From positions 1 through 31,199 of the forward strand of contig JADDPV010000047.1 in assembly GCA_016781705.1 (NCBI GenBank): 31,199 bases of DNA. Reading direction: 5' to 3'. This document shows positions 5,991 to 14,478 of the stretch, one piece after another. The notes below the pieces were generated by a model. The model was not told the origin of the DNA. It made no database searches and saw nothing but the letters and a program-made list of their open reading frames with translations. This DNA comes from Rubrobacter sp. (GTDB lineage: Bacteria; Actinomycetota; Rubrobacteria; Rubrobacterales; Rubrobacteraceae). Each line of letters begins with the position of its first letter. Positions within the stretch are counted from its first letter, which is position 1. The position numbers were made by a program, and so were the translations under genes.

Positions 5991-8054
5991 AAGCGGATGG
6001 TTTTGTTGGTTGCGGTGGCGGCGGCGATTGTGGTGACCTACGCGGGGGCGGCGCTGGCGCAGACGGGCTCGGAAAGCCCCCCGCCTTCCTGGCCAAGTGG
6101 GGCAGCGAGGGTTCGGGAGACGGACAGTTCCGCAGCCCCTGGGGCATAGCCGTGGACGCCTCGGGCAACGTCTACGTGGCCGATTTCGGCAACGACCGCG
6201 TCCAGAAGTTCGGCCCCGACGGCGCCTTCATAACCAAGTGGGGCAGCGAGGGCACGGGCGACGGGCAGTTCGCATACCAAAACCCCACGGGTTTAGCCGT
6301 CGACCCTCGGGCAACGTCTACGTGACCGACTCGGGCAACGAGCGCGTCCAGAAGTTCGGCTACCCCGCCGTGGCGCTCACCGCTCCCGAGGCGGGCGACA
6401 CCGTCTCGGGCACGCTCGAGGTCTCGGCGGACGCCTACGACCCCGACGGCGTCGAGGGCGTGCGGTTCGAGCTCGACGGCGCCGCCCTCGGCAACGAGGA
6501 CACCAGCGCCCCCTACTCGGCCTCCTGGGACACCAAGGCGGTAGCGGACGGGCCCACACCCTGACGGCCGTCGCCCGCGACGCAGCGGGCAACTCCGTCA
6601 CCTCTCCCCCGGTTGAGGTCACGGTCGACAACGCGGGGCCGACCGCCACCATAGACCAGAAGCCCCCGAAGGTTAGCGACGACGACACCCCCACCTTCAC
6701 CTTCTCCTCCGACGAGGAGGGATCCACCTTCGAGTGCTCGCTGTCGATCGCCGGCGCCGCCGACGCCTTCGAGGCGTGCGAGTCGCCAAAGACCTACGCG
6801 TCCCAACCCGACGGCGAGTATACCTTCAAGGTGAAGGCCACCGACGCGGCCAACAACGCCGGTGAGCCCGCCTCCTACACCTTCCGGATAGACACCAACC
6901 GCCCGCCGGTGGCCACCGCCGACTCCTCCTACGAGGTGGACGAGGACCGGGCCCTCACCGTCACCGCGGACCACGGCGTCCTCGACAACGACTCCGACCC
7001 CGACGCCGGCGACACTCTCAAGGCCGTCAAGGTTTCCGGTCCCTCCCACGGCGTGCTCGACCTGAAGGAGGACGGCTCGTTCACATACACCCCCAACCGC
7101 GACTTCTTCGGGGAGGACTCCTTCACCTACAAGGCCTCCGACGGCACCGCCGAGAGCGAGCCCGCGAAGGTGACGATAACCGTCAACTCGGTCGACGACG
7201 CGCCTACCTTCGAGTTGAGCGGCCCCGACGCCGCCGACGAGGGCGACACCGAGACCTACACCTACGCGACAGACGACCCCGACGGCGGCCCCGCCCCTAC
7301 CATAACCGAGGACTGTGGCCAGAATGGCGTCCTCGTGGAGACCGAGGAGGCAAACCACTTCCGGTGCCGCTTCCCCGACGGCCCGGCCCAATCCAGCGTC
7401 TCCGTCGGCGCCGATGGCGAGGCTGCCACCCAGCTGGTGCAGGTGCGCAACGTGGCGCCTGTGGCTACCGCCGACGCCTACGCCATAGACGAGGACCAGA
7501 CCCTCGCCGTACCCGCCCCCGAGGGCGTGCTAAAGAACGACTCCGACGTAGGGGAGGACGACCTGGAGGCCCTCAAGGCCTCCGACCCCTCCCACGGCAC
7601 GCTCACCCTCAACGAGGACGGCTCGTTCACCTACGCCCCCAACCCCGACTTCTTCGGCGAGGACTCCTTCACATACCGGGCCTCCGACGACACGGACCAG
7701 AGCGCACCCGTCACGGTGAGGATAACGGTCAAGGACGTGCGCGACTGCACGATAACCGGCACCGAGGCCAACGACGCGCTGGTAGGCACCGAAGGCGCCG
7801 ACGTCATCTGCGGGCTTGGGGGCGCCGACACCATCGAGGGACGCGGCGGCAACGACACCGTCCACGCCGACGCTGGCAACGACACCGTAACGGGCGGGGC
7901 GGGCAAGGACGTCCTCTTGGGGGGCGAGGGCAACGACAAGATAGACGCCCTGGACGGGGTAAGCGCCAACGACGCGGTGGACGGCGAAGGGGGCACCGAC
8001 ACCTGCCGCAGGGACCAGGGGGACACCAAGGCCAACTGCGAGTACGGCAACTAG
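5985..8054 (+). pseudogene. Secreted NHL / Ig-like / cadherin-like / RTX protein with three frameshifts
   Basis: Four frame segments join into one protein of about 690 residues. A signal peptide (MMKRMVLLVAVAAAI..., cleavage near ALA-Q) is followed by at least two NHL propeller repeats (KWGSEGSGDGQF...VDASGNVYVAD), an Ig-like domain, a second Ig-like domain, two cadherin-like/VCBS-type domains (PPVATADSSYEVDEDRALTV..., DFFGEDSFTY in each) and a C-terminal RTX module beginning CTITGTEANDALVG. The frame changes near 6077-6082 (a C6 tract), 6301-6309 and 6550-6556, and each would be repaired by one extra base. The part from about 6556 to 8054 is one open frame. Such architectures are typical of large extracellular adhesins. 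It is inactive unless the shifts are errors or switchable. Confidence 0.75.
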
Positions 8055-8090
8055 AAAGCGGTCCCAAAGCCCCCATAAAGGCGGGAAGAA

Positions 8091-8117
8091 GGCGGGCTTC
8101 TTCTTCGGAGGCCCGCC
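8091..8117 (+). terminator. Terminator hairpin after the NHL-RTX gene
   Basis: GGCGGGC (8091-8097) pairs with GCCCGCC (8111-8117), with TTCTTCTTCGG in the loop and CCTCCCTTT after it. It may also serve the convergent gene ending at 8175. Confidence 0.6.
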
Positions 8118-8174
8118 TCCCTTTGCGCCGCTTTGGCCTTCCCCATCCGGCCGTCGCGCCGAAGCCGGGAAGGT

Positions 8175-9503
8175 TTAGGTAGCGCCGGTCCGCGCCGGCC
8201 GGCTCTTCTCCTGGCGCCTCAGGCGCGAGACCTGGGCCTCCAGCTCGTCGCAGGCGTCGCGCACCAGGCGCAGCCCCTCGACCTCCGGGACGTGCTTCTC
8301 GCCGGGGGCGTACTCCCTGGCGACCTCCGCCTCGGTGGTCGGGTAGCCGCCGGTCTCGCGGCGGGCGCGGCGCAACCTCTCGAGGCGCTCTCCGCCGTAG
8401 GGGGCGGCGAACTCGATGGCGGTGTCGAGGTAGGCGACGACCTCCGGGCTGCTTACGCCGCCGGTCATGGCGGCGCGGAGCAGGTCCCCGCCGAGATAGC
8501 TCCAGTGGGGGATGCGGAGAGCCTGGTTCTCGACCTCGAAGGTGCGGACCCCCTCGGCCGGTTCGACGGAGAGGCCCTCGCGGCGGACGCGGTCGGCGGC
8601 GGCGCGGGCCAGAGCGCAGGCCGTCAGGACGACCTCCGGGTAGTTGCCGTCCATCGTGCGGATCTCGACGGTCCCGAGGCCGTTGAGGCGAACGGGATTC
8701 CAGGAGGTCTGGAGCAGGCCGCCGCTCGCCGCGGCGAGGTCCGGCCTCACCCCGGCCGCGCCCATCGCCGCGAGCCAGGCTCGATGCCGGGCGAACTGCG
8801 TCTGGACGAGGTCCTCGACGTCCCGCGCGTAGGGCGAGAGCGCCCCCACGGCCTGCAGCTTCGCGTAGAGGCCCTGCGGGGCGAGGGTTGGGTGCCCCCG
8901 GTAGTGGGCGACGCGGGCCGCGACGCTGGTTCGCCGTCCCACGTAGAACGGGCAGGAGCGGGTGAGCGTCAGGAGCGCGGGGTCGAGGGCGGTCGCCAGG
9001 TTGTAGATGTCCAGGAGTTCTTTCCAGGCGGCCTTCGGGGCATCGTAGGAGACTCCGACGCGGTCGCTCACCGAGCCGGGCCCTACCTCGAGGTGCAGGT
9101 GAACGCCGGTGCAGCGCCCGGCGTGTAGGAACCGCTCTCGTCCCACCGTGATCATCTGGACCCTGTAGCGCGGCTCGTCACGCATCGCGGGCTCCACCGG
9201 GAGCGGATAGGTCGCTAGCGGGTACAGCCTCAACCCCGTCTCGCGCGCCGCCTCGAGCGCGAGGGCGAGGGCGTCCAGGTACTCCTCTTCTAGTTCCCCG
9301 GCGGAGAGGGCGGGAGGGGTCTGAAGCTCCACCATCCCCTTCGCGCACTCGGGCTCGGCGTATGCTTCCTTGCCCGCCGCTTTCTCCAGCTCATTGCAGG
9401 CTTCGAGGAACTCGTCCGCCTGCTCCGAGGGGCGCCCGGCCTCGTCCACGAGGAAGACCTCTTGCTCCATCCCCGCGCGTCGGTTCTCGCCGCCATCCCC
9501 CAT
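8175..9503 (-). CDS. Glutamate-cysteine ligase-like carboxylate-amine ligase (GCS2 family)
   Basis: About 442 residues from ATG 9503; an in-frame TTG at 9515 would add four residues, and neither has a strong ribosome binding site. The N-terminus has the family's metal-binding pattern (GMEQEVFLVD, where relatives read GVEEEF). CTGVHLHLEVG, SCPFYVGRRTSVAARVAHYR and GTVEIRTMDGNYPE follow in the expected order. Family members join a carboxylate to an amine using ATP; the bacterial YbdK group has weak gamma-glutamylcysteine synthetase activity. Actinobacteria often have several divergent copies, so the exact substrate is open. It is a single gene converging on the RTX island. Confidence 0.85.
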   Translation of the reverse strand: MGDGGENRRAGMEQEVFLVDEAGRPSEQADEFLEACNELEKAAGKEAYAEPECAKGMVELQTPPALSAGELEEEYLDALALALEAARETGLRLYPLATYPLPVEPAMRDEPRYRVQMITVGRERFLHAGRCTGVHLHLEVGPGSVSDRVGVSYDAPKAAWKELLDIYNLATALDPALLTLTRSCPFYVGRRTSVAARVAHYRGHPTLAPQGLYAKLQAVGALSPYARDVEDLVQTQFARHRAWLAAMGAAGVRPDLAAASGGLLQTSWNPVRLNGLGTVEIRTMDGNYPEVVLTACALARAAADRVRREGLSVEPAEGVRTFEVENQALRIPHWSYLGGDLLRAAMTGGVSSPEVVAYLDTAIEFAAPYGGERLERLRRARRETGGYPTTEAEVAREYAPGEKHVPEVEGLRLVRDACDELEAQVSRLRRQEKSRPARTGAT

Positions 9504-9840
9504 CCCGGACCCCAATCGTTCGTTCTCTCACACCTCGGCTCGCCACCCTTGCGGAGGGTAACTCTAAACCCCGGCCGCGGCCACCGTAACCGGCCCGTGG
9601 GCCGAAACCCGCGCTGCCGCGAGCCCTCCCGCCCTTACACCCGGTCGAGCCGGAGGCGTCCTGGGTCTGACTCGCACCGGCGAGTGGGTGCCGACCTGGC
9701 TTCCCCCAGCTACTACTGGCCCCGTGTCTTGCAGGTAGCTCGAGCACAGAAAATACAGCGCAACATGAGTAGAGGAGGGGCATGGCCAGGATAAGCGGAG
9801 CCTTTCACGATGCCACTGACGAGGGCTACGGACCTATGGG
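9504..9840. other. Intergenic stretch, no convincing gene
   Basis: No reading frame here resembles a known protein. TAGAGT on the minus strand (9566-9561) may be a -10 for the ligase gene at 9503. On the plus strand AGGAGGGG at about 9773-9780 stands before ATG 9782, but the 73 codons that follow look like noise and may be the damaged front of the antitoxin remnant. Confidence 0.4.
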
Positions 9841-10178
9841 TTGCCGAGGAAGCGCACGCAGTGTTTCAAGGGGGCGGTCGTGGAGGCACTGGCAGAGGAT
9901 GCGGTCAAGATGCGGCGTTCCCCTGGCGATGCCTCCCGGGGGCCGGAGCACGACCGACGGTGGGCCTGGATCCTCGGCACGGCGCTCGACGTTTGGCAGG
10001 TGATCGAGGCGTACGAGGACATGGGCGAGCGCGGCTGTTGGAAGAAGGTCTCCTTTCGGAGAGGTCGCTGAGGCTGACCCTTGCCTACCGGAAGGAGTAC
10101 CCCGAAGAGCTGGACGAGGCCGTCGCCCTGAACAGAGAAGGTCCGAAGAGGAGTGGCAGGCATCGTATCCGGGCCTGA
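9841..10178 (+). pseudogene. DUF433-like antitoxin remnant with a frameshift
   Basis: The frame from 9841 reads ILGTALDVWQVIEAYEDMGERG and then loses the family pattern. The continuation LLEEGLLSERSLRLTLAYRK, then EYPEELDEAVALNREG, is in the frame that ends at 10178. Joined, they resemble the short DUF433-type antitoxins encoded before DUF5615 toxins. The break is near 10025-10035. It lies 29 bases before the toxin-like gene at 10208, as expected for such a pair. The family call is from memory of the motif GTxxDVWxVIEAYxD and is moderate in certainty. Confidence 0.5.
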
Positions 10179-10207
10179 TCTTCGCGCCTGGAGCAGAGTG
10201 AAGGCTC

Positions 10208-10528
10208 TTGCGGATGTTCCTGGACGCCCGCGTCTGGAGCCGTAGGGTCGCCAGGGCGCTTGGGGAAGCCATCCAACCCGCGAGGGCCGCCGACGAGGAC
10301 AAGGACCTGGAAGGCTCGGGGGATGAGGATCTCCTGGCCCTGGCGGCGCTGGAGATAAGGGTCCTGGTAACGTTCGATGCCAAAGACTTCGTACCTATCT
10401 TGAGGGAGTGGGCCGAAGGAGGGAGACACCACACTCCAGGAGCCCGTAGTCGTTGGCGTTGCCGGGCTTGGGGCGGGGATGCCCTCGGCTTGGCAACGAG
10501 AGCGCCGCCCCGGCTGGCCAGGGAATGA
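10208..10528 (+). pseudogene. DUF5615-like PIN-fold toxin with a damaged C-terminus
   Basis: From TTG 10208 (or ATG 10214) the protein begins MRMFLDARVWSRRVARALGE and contains DLEGSGDEDLLALAAL, VLVTFDAKDFVPILREWAEG. These are the acidic strands of the PIN-like DUF5615 family, presumed RNases of type II toxin-antitoxin pairs. After residue ~74 (GGRHH) the normal ending is lost: the frame turns into Arg/Gly-rich sequence without family similarity. With the antitoxin also broken, the pair is probably inactive. The first 74 residues still hold most of the acidic residues. Confidence 0.55.
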
Positions 10529-10553
10529 CGCAGCCTTTCTAGCCCTTGCCGGT

Positions 10554-10577
10554 AGCCAGACGCGCCCCGGTCTGGCT
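10554..10577 (-). terminator. Terminator hairpin after moaE
   Basis: AGCCAGAC (10554-10561) pairs perfectly with GTCTGGCT (10570-10577) over an 8-base loop. It lies 27 bases past the moaE stop on the minus strand and may also end transcription from the toxin side. Confidence 0.5.
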
Positions 10578-10603
10578 GTCGTAGGGGCGTAGCCTCGCAG
10601 ACC

Positions 10604-11038
10604 TCACGACGCCGGCAAACGGGTGCCCACCTGGCTGCCGACCCACACGTAGCCGTCCGACCAGACCTCCCGTTTCCAGATCGGGACGACCTCCTTGATG
10701 CGCTCTATGGCGTATCGGCTCGCCTCGAAGGCGGGCCCCCGCCTCGGCGAGGACACCACGATCGCCACGCTCGGCTCGCCGGGGTTCACGCGCCCGAGAC
10801 GGTGGGTTATCGCGACGTGCCCGACCTCCCAGCGCGCCCGTATCTCCGCCCCGATCTCCTCTAGCTTCCGATCCGCCATCGGCCGGTACGCCTCGTACTC
10901 CAGGTACTCGACCGAGGCCCCCTCCGACTCGTCCACCCGCGTCGTACCGACGAACGTCGCCACCGCCCCGCAGTCCGGTCGAAGAGCCTCCGCGACGAGC
11001 GCGCCGACGTCTATGGGCTCCTCGATGATGCGGAACAC
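10604..11038 (-). CDS. moaE: Molybdopterin synthase catalytic subunit
   Basis: A 144-residue protein, the usual MoaE length. The large subunit of molybdopterin synthase, it moves sulfur from the thiocarboxylated MoaD tail onto cyclic pyranopterin monophosphate to make molybdopterin. Seen: FVGTTR near the start, the family motif YEAYRPMADRKLEEI, AITHRLGRVNPGE, and the active-site lysine region ERIKEVVPIWKREVWSDG. The GTG at 11038 shares its last base region with the moaD stop (TAGTG), so the two subunits are translationally coupled. The longer frame up to 11185 only reads through moaD. No other moa gene is in the window. Confidence 0.93.
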   Translation of the reverse strand: MFRIIEEPIDVGALVAEALRPDCGAVATFVGTTRVDESEGASVEYLEYEAYRPMADRKLEEIGAEIRARWEVGHVAITHRLGRVNPGEPSVAIVVSSPRRGPAFEASRYAIERIKEVVPIWKREVWSDGYVWVGSQVGTRLPAS

Positions 11039-11292
11039 TAGCCCCCCGAGACCGGCGGCAAGACGGCCACCTCGTCGCCCGCGCAGACGGTATCGTCGAG
11101 GCCCGCGTACTCGCCGTTGATCGCAAACGCCAAAGCGCCCCGCATCGGTGCCAAGCCCGGATGCTTGACGGTGAGCAAGGACCACAGCTCTCTCAACGAG
11201 ACGCCGTTAGCGGTCACCTCCGTCTCGCGTGTCCCCGCCGCGTCCGCCGCCGCCCCGAAGAACAGCACCCTCACCACTTCCACGCTCTCCAT
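11038..11292 (-). CDS. moaD: Molybdopterin synthase sulfur-carrier subunit
   Basis: An 84-residue ubiquitin-like protein ending PPVSGG. The Gly-Gly tail is where an adenylyltransferase and sulfurtransferase build the thiocarboxylate used by MoaE. ATG 11292 gives MESVEVVRVLFFGAAADAAG, the usual first strand and loop of MoaD. DDTVCAGDEVAVLPP is the conserved C-terminal region. It begins 26 bases after the stop of the lipid kinase gene and overlaps moaE by one base, so the three are probably one minus-strand transcript. Confidence 0.92.
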   Translation of the reverse strand: MESVEVVRVLFFGAAADAAGTRETEVTANGVSLRELWSLLTVKHPGLAPMRGALAFAINGEYAGLDDTVCAGDEVAVLPPVSGG

Positions 11293-11318
11293 GCGCCCGA
11301 TTGTAGTACGGGGCCGGT

Positions 11319-12236
11319 CTACAGGGGCTCGGGGACGTACTCCGGGCCGACGATGACCTTCAACGCGTGCGGGATCACGGCGAAATCCGCGGGCTCGTCG
11401 CCGATGACCTCGCCGTCGGCGGTGAACTTCAGGTCGGACGGCCGGGTCTCGACGTGGATCTCTCTGGCCCTCGCGAAGAACACGCCCTCCTTGCCCAGGT
11501 AGTCGGACTTCGCGAGCGCCGCCGGGGCGAGTGCGAGCACCTCCGCGACGCCGACCTTTTCTATGATCACAACGTCGAGCAGCCCGTCCTCGGGGTTGGC
11601 CTTCGGGGCTGCCAGCCAGCCGCCGCCGGCGTAGCGGCAGTTGCCGACGGCCACGTTCACCGCCCGCATCTTCCTCTCCTCGCCGTCGAGGGACAGGTAG
11701 ACCTCGCGCACGTCGAAGTCGCGGGCCACCTCCAGCGAGGCCCGCAGGTAGGAGAGCTTGCCCCACCGCTCCTTGAGCTCGCCCTCGTTGGCTACGGAGA
11801 TCTCCGCCCCCAGCCCCCCCGTCGCCACGTTCAGGAAGAACCGCTCGCCCACGCCCTCCGAACGCACCCTCCCCACGTCGAGCGTCCGCACGCGGTTCTG
11901 CCGGATGACGTCCTCCGCCGCGTCGGGATCCTCGGGGATCGCGAGCGTCGCCGCCAGATCGTTGCCGGTGCCGGTAGGCAGTATCGCCAGCGTGACGCCC
12001 TCCGGGAACCCGGCCTTCCCCAGCCCGTTCACGACGTCGTTGATGGTGCCGTCGCCCCCGACGACGATGAGCAACCCCTCACGCCAATCCTGGGCGGCCT
12101 CCACGGCGTCTTCCGGGCTCCCGGTCTCGACCCACTCGACCTCGAACCCGTCCAGCTCCCTGCGCACCTCGTCCGGATCGTAGCCCCCGCCGCCGGAGGA
12201 GGGGTTGCAGATCACCCTCGCCTTAGAAGCCCGCAC
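11319..12236 (-). CDS. Diacylglycerol kinase-like lipid kinase (YegS/DgkB family)
   Basis: A 305-residue protein from GTG 12236, chosen because AGAGGGTGG lies just upstream; an in-frame GTG at 12263 would add nine residues. The ATP-binding signature VVGGDGTINDVVNGL and LPTGTGNDLA are intact, as is the C-terminal beta domain (NVAVGNCRYAGGGW, ADGEVIGDEP). Family members phosphorylate diacylglycerol or related lipids with ATP at the inner membrane face. DgkB recycles lipids in Gram-positives, while other relatives act on sphingosine-like lipids, so the substrate is not certain. It precedes moaD by 26 bases, a placement with no clear functional link. Confidence 0.88.
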   Translation of the reverse strand: MRASKARVICNPSSGGGGYDPDEVRRELDGFEVEWVETGSPEDAVEAAQDWREGLLIVVGGDGTINDVVNGLGKAGFPEGVTLAILPTGTGNDLAATLAIPEDPDAAEDVIRQNRVRTLDVGRVRSEGVGERFFLNVATGGLGAEISVANEGELKERWGKLSYLRASLEVARDFDVREVYLSLDGEERKMRAVNVAVGNCRYAGGGWLAAPKANPEDGLLDVVIIEKVGVAEVLALAPAALAKSDYLGKEGVFFARAREIHVETRPSDLKFTADGEVIGDEPADFAVIPHALKVIVGPEYVPEPL

Positions 12237-12318
12237 CCCGAATCCACCCTCTCTAGCTCCCACGTCGCCCGTGAGTTTACCCCGAACGGCCCGGTACGAG
12301 GCGCCGGGCGCGAGGCAT

Positions 12319-12864
12319 CTAGGAGGCGGCCCTGTGCTCGGGTTCCTCGTTCTCGCGCAGCAGATGGGCGGCCGGGAGCCAGACCTCGCGGGCCGCGCCG
12401 CCGCCGTCTAGCGCGACCGCGGCATCCATGCCGTCGCCGGAGACGTAGCGGACCTCGCCGGGACCGAAGGGCGTCTCGACCCGCTCGCCGGCGGAGAGGC
12501 CCGGCAAGAAGGCTTTCCGCAGGGCCGCCACGTAGGCGAGGGCGAGCGAGTGGCCGAGGTGCGCGCCCTCGTCGCGCCGGTCGGCGACCAGGATGCCCGC
12601 GATGCGGTAGAGGTTCGCCCGCGACACCTGCGAGATGAGGCACGCCCTTATCGTCTGCCGGACGAGCCGCCCCTCGAACTGCGAGTACTCCTCCCCGCTC
12701 CGCCGCAGGATCTCCATCACCCGCGGGTACGCTCGTGAGGTGGCCTCCTCGACGGTGAGGCCGTTGACCCCGCGCTTGTAAACGTGCGGGTCTAACCTCT
12801 CATCCTCCCGCCGCCGCGGGACGCTGAGCCAGTCCTGTCTCGTGTTCCTTCTGACCTCCGCCAT
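12319..12864 (-). CDS. Hypothetical protein with a C-terminal SH3-like segment
   Basis: A 181-residue protein that I do not recognise. Residues 1-115 are helical and charged (RRREDERLDPHVYKRGVNG, EEYSQFEGRLVRQTIRACLI). Residues 126-165 look like a small beta barrel (GERVETPFGPGEVRYVSGDG...), similar in style to Tudor/KOW/CarD-type segments. There is no signal peptide or membrane helix. ATG 12864 has no ribosome binding site, but a perfect TATAAT lies seven bases before it, so the mRNA should start at or next to the start codon. An inverted repeat covers the -35 region. It may be first in a transcript with the lipid kinase, 82 bases on. Confidence 0.7.
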   Translation of the reverse strand: MAEVRRNTRQDWLSVPRRREDERLDPHVYKRGVNGLTVEEATSRAYPRVMEILRRSGEEYSQFEGRLVRQTIRACLISQVSRANLYRIAGILVADRRDEGAHLGHSLALAYVAALRKAFLPGLSAGERVETPFGPGEVRYVSGDGMDAAVALDGGGAAREVWLPAAHLLRENEEPEHRAAS

Positions 12865-12870
12865 GCAAAG

Positions 12871-12916
12871 ATTATACCGCGAGAACGAGCGTTTGCAGCA
12901 CCGAATTTCCTGCAAA
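12871..12916 (-). promoter_or_regulatory. Leaderless promoter with inverted-repeat operator candidate
   Basis: On the minus strand TATAAT occupies 12876-12871, placing the transcription start at about 12864, the A of the ATG. TTTGCAG (12892-12898) and CTGCAAA (12910-12916) form a perfect 7-bp inverted repeat with an 11-base centre across the expected -35 region. No good -35 hexamer is seen. The repeat also lies upstream of the divergent gene at 13118, so one regulator could serve both. Confidence 0.65.
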
Positions 12917-13117
12917 TAGAGTGTTTTAGCCGTCGACACTTCGGATTCTGACGGCGTGTGAAGCGTACCGGCTCGCGCTTTGCGCAACGGCCAAGACTCG
13001 ACGCTTGGGTGCAAGTTGCGTCAGGCGCATAAATTTCGAGGCGCACCTTCTTGCCGGCCGGCTGACAGGCTGGCTAGCTGGTAAGCTCTGGTCACAGGCG
13101 ACGGGCAGGAGGCGTAA

Positions 13118-13852
13118 GTGGATTCTAAAGGGTTTCTGGCGCGGCTCAAGCGGGAGGTGATCGGGCACCCCACGCTCACGCATCCGTTCCTGGAGCGGTT
13201 CGGGGACGGGGACGCGAGCGAGGAGGGCGTGAGGACGTTCGCCATCCAGTACTATCGCCACGTCCGCGTTAGCCGCCTCTATCTGGCCGCCCTGATCTCC
13301 AACTGCGGTCACGACGAGGGGCTACAACTCACCCTCGCCGAGGTTCTCTTCGACGAGTACGGTCACCTGAACCCCGACGAGACGCACCCCGCGCTCTACA
13401 GGCGCTTTCTGAGAGCCCTCGACATCGGCCAGGAGGAGTGGGAGGCTCCGCCGACGCTCCCGGAGATAGAGCTGTACATCAGCCGGCACCGGGAGTTGAC
13501 GCGCCACCCGGACTTCAGGCTCGGCCTGGGGGCTCTGGGACCGGCGAGCGAGTGGCCGGTCCCCCCGATCTACGTCCGCCTCAGCGAGGGCTTGAAGAAG
13601 GCCACGGGCCTCCCCGCCGGCACGCTCGAAATCTTCACGAGCCACGTAACGATGGACGTGACCCACGCCCGCATCATGATGGAGGCCGTCGCTCCCTACG
13701 CCGAGAGCGAGGAAGGCCAGAACAAGGTCAGGGAAGGCACCCTCGCCTCCCTCGACGCCCGCTTCGTGATGCTCGATGGCCTCTACAGGGCCGTCTACAG
13801 GGAGCCGGTCCCGGTCTCGGGCGATCCTCTTCCCGCTACGCCGGGTGTTTGA
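13118..13852 (+). CDS. Heme-oxygenase-like diiron / TenA-like protein
   Basis: A 244-residue all-helical protein from GTG 13118, with AGGAGG five bases upstream. It fits the iron-containing redox enzyme family of the TenA/PqqC/heme-oxygenase-like fold. Candidate metal ligands are E80 and H90 (FDEYGHLNPDETH), E145 (ASEWPVPPIY) and the H-x3-D-x2-H cluster H176/D180/H183 (HVTMDVTH). Relatives of this type use dioxygen and two irons to oxidise or cleave small substrates (the UndA, SznF and BesC groups are known examples); the substrate here is unknown. It is divergent from the hypothetical gene at 12864, and its end overlaps the remnant regulator on the other strand. Confidence 0.8.
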   Translation: MDSKGFLARLKREVIGHPTLTHPFLERFGDGDASEEGVRTFAIQYYRHVRVSRLYLAALISNCGHDEGLQLTLAEVLFDEYGHLNPDETHPALYRRFLRALDIGQEEWEAPPTLPEIELYISRHRELTRHPDFRLGLGALGPASEWPVPPIYVRLSEGLKKATGLPAGTLEIFTSHVTMDVTHARIMMEAVAPYAESEEGQNKVREGTLASLDARFVMLDGLYRAVYREPVPVSGDPLPATPGV

Positions 13853-14478
13853 GACGGTGCGAGGCTTGCCTCGCTGCGCCGGTATGCCCGGTTAAGGTTC
13901 GATCCAGCTCCTCGAGCGCCTGCTCGGCGTCTCCATTCTCCCCTACGCGGCGGAAGATAGGCAGCGCCGCGGAGAGCCGCTCCCGTGCTTGGCTCGGGCT
14001 CTCTTCGTGAACGTGAGGCGTCTTGCGCTTTGTAGCAGCGCCCGGCAGCTACGAGGAAACCGCTCTCCCGGGCCTCGCCATTGACCTCCTGCGTCAGCTG
14101 CGTCTTGCCTATGTCCGGCTCCCCTGACAGCAACACCATCCGTCCGGTGGCGGCCTTGCCAGCGATCGCCGCCTCCAGCGCGCCCGGAACCCTGCCCAAC
14201 TCCTCCCCGCGGGCCACCGGGCGCTTCGAGGGGGCCGCGCCGGGAAAGCCACCTGCGACCGCCGCCGGCTGGCCCCGCGTACGGGGCTCGTCGGGATAGC
14301 GCGGAAGCCGATAGCTCCGCCCGATCCTCCTCGGAGAGCCCCAAACAGAGAGTCCCAAGCACCGGCGAATCGCCGGACGGTGCTCAGATAGATAAGGTGC
14401 CCGGCTTATGCCGCGCTTCAGGTTGCTGACCACGCGCACGTCGAGGCTCACCCCAGGACATACGTCCCAATGTGGCAT
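13836..14478 (-). pseudogene. Collapsed HTH / AAA-ATPase / TPR transcriptional regulator
   Basis: Read on the minus strand, pieces in three frames make a shrunken regulator. Near 14440-14390 is a helix-turn-helix (VSLDVRVVSNLKRGISRAP). GLSEEDRAELSASA follows in another frame (about 14340). An ATPase segment (RMVLLSGEPDIGKTQLTQEV, then FLVAAGRCYKAQDA) lies near 14140-14030. Then the end of a TPR region appears in a third frame (ARERLSAALPIFRRVGENGD, EQALEELDRTLTG), stopping at 13836. Intact family members are much longer, so most of the ATPase and TPR parts are deleted. The P-loop reads GEPDIGKT where relatives have GEPGIGKT. Clearly non-functional. Confidence 0.65.

Noticed and set aside
4732..6168. 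478-codon minus-strand frame across the RTX genes
   Set aside because: It crosses two RTX genes and their intergenic signals, with no start signal and no similarity.
8133..9128. Long plus-strand reading frame opposite the ligase gene
   Set aside because: It mirrors the minus-strand glutamate-cysteine-ligase-like gene, whose family motifs are clear; the plus frame is Ala/Gly/Val-rich without domain features.
9782..10003. 73-codon gene with a good ribosome binding site
   Set aside because: The product is Arg/Ser/Gly noise and overlaps the better supported antitoxin remnant in other frames; kept only as a possible damaged front end.
11367..12638. 423-codon plus-strand frame
   Set aside because: It is antisense to the lipid kinase and hypothetical gene and has no domain features; high GC keeps antisense frames open.
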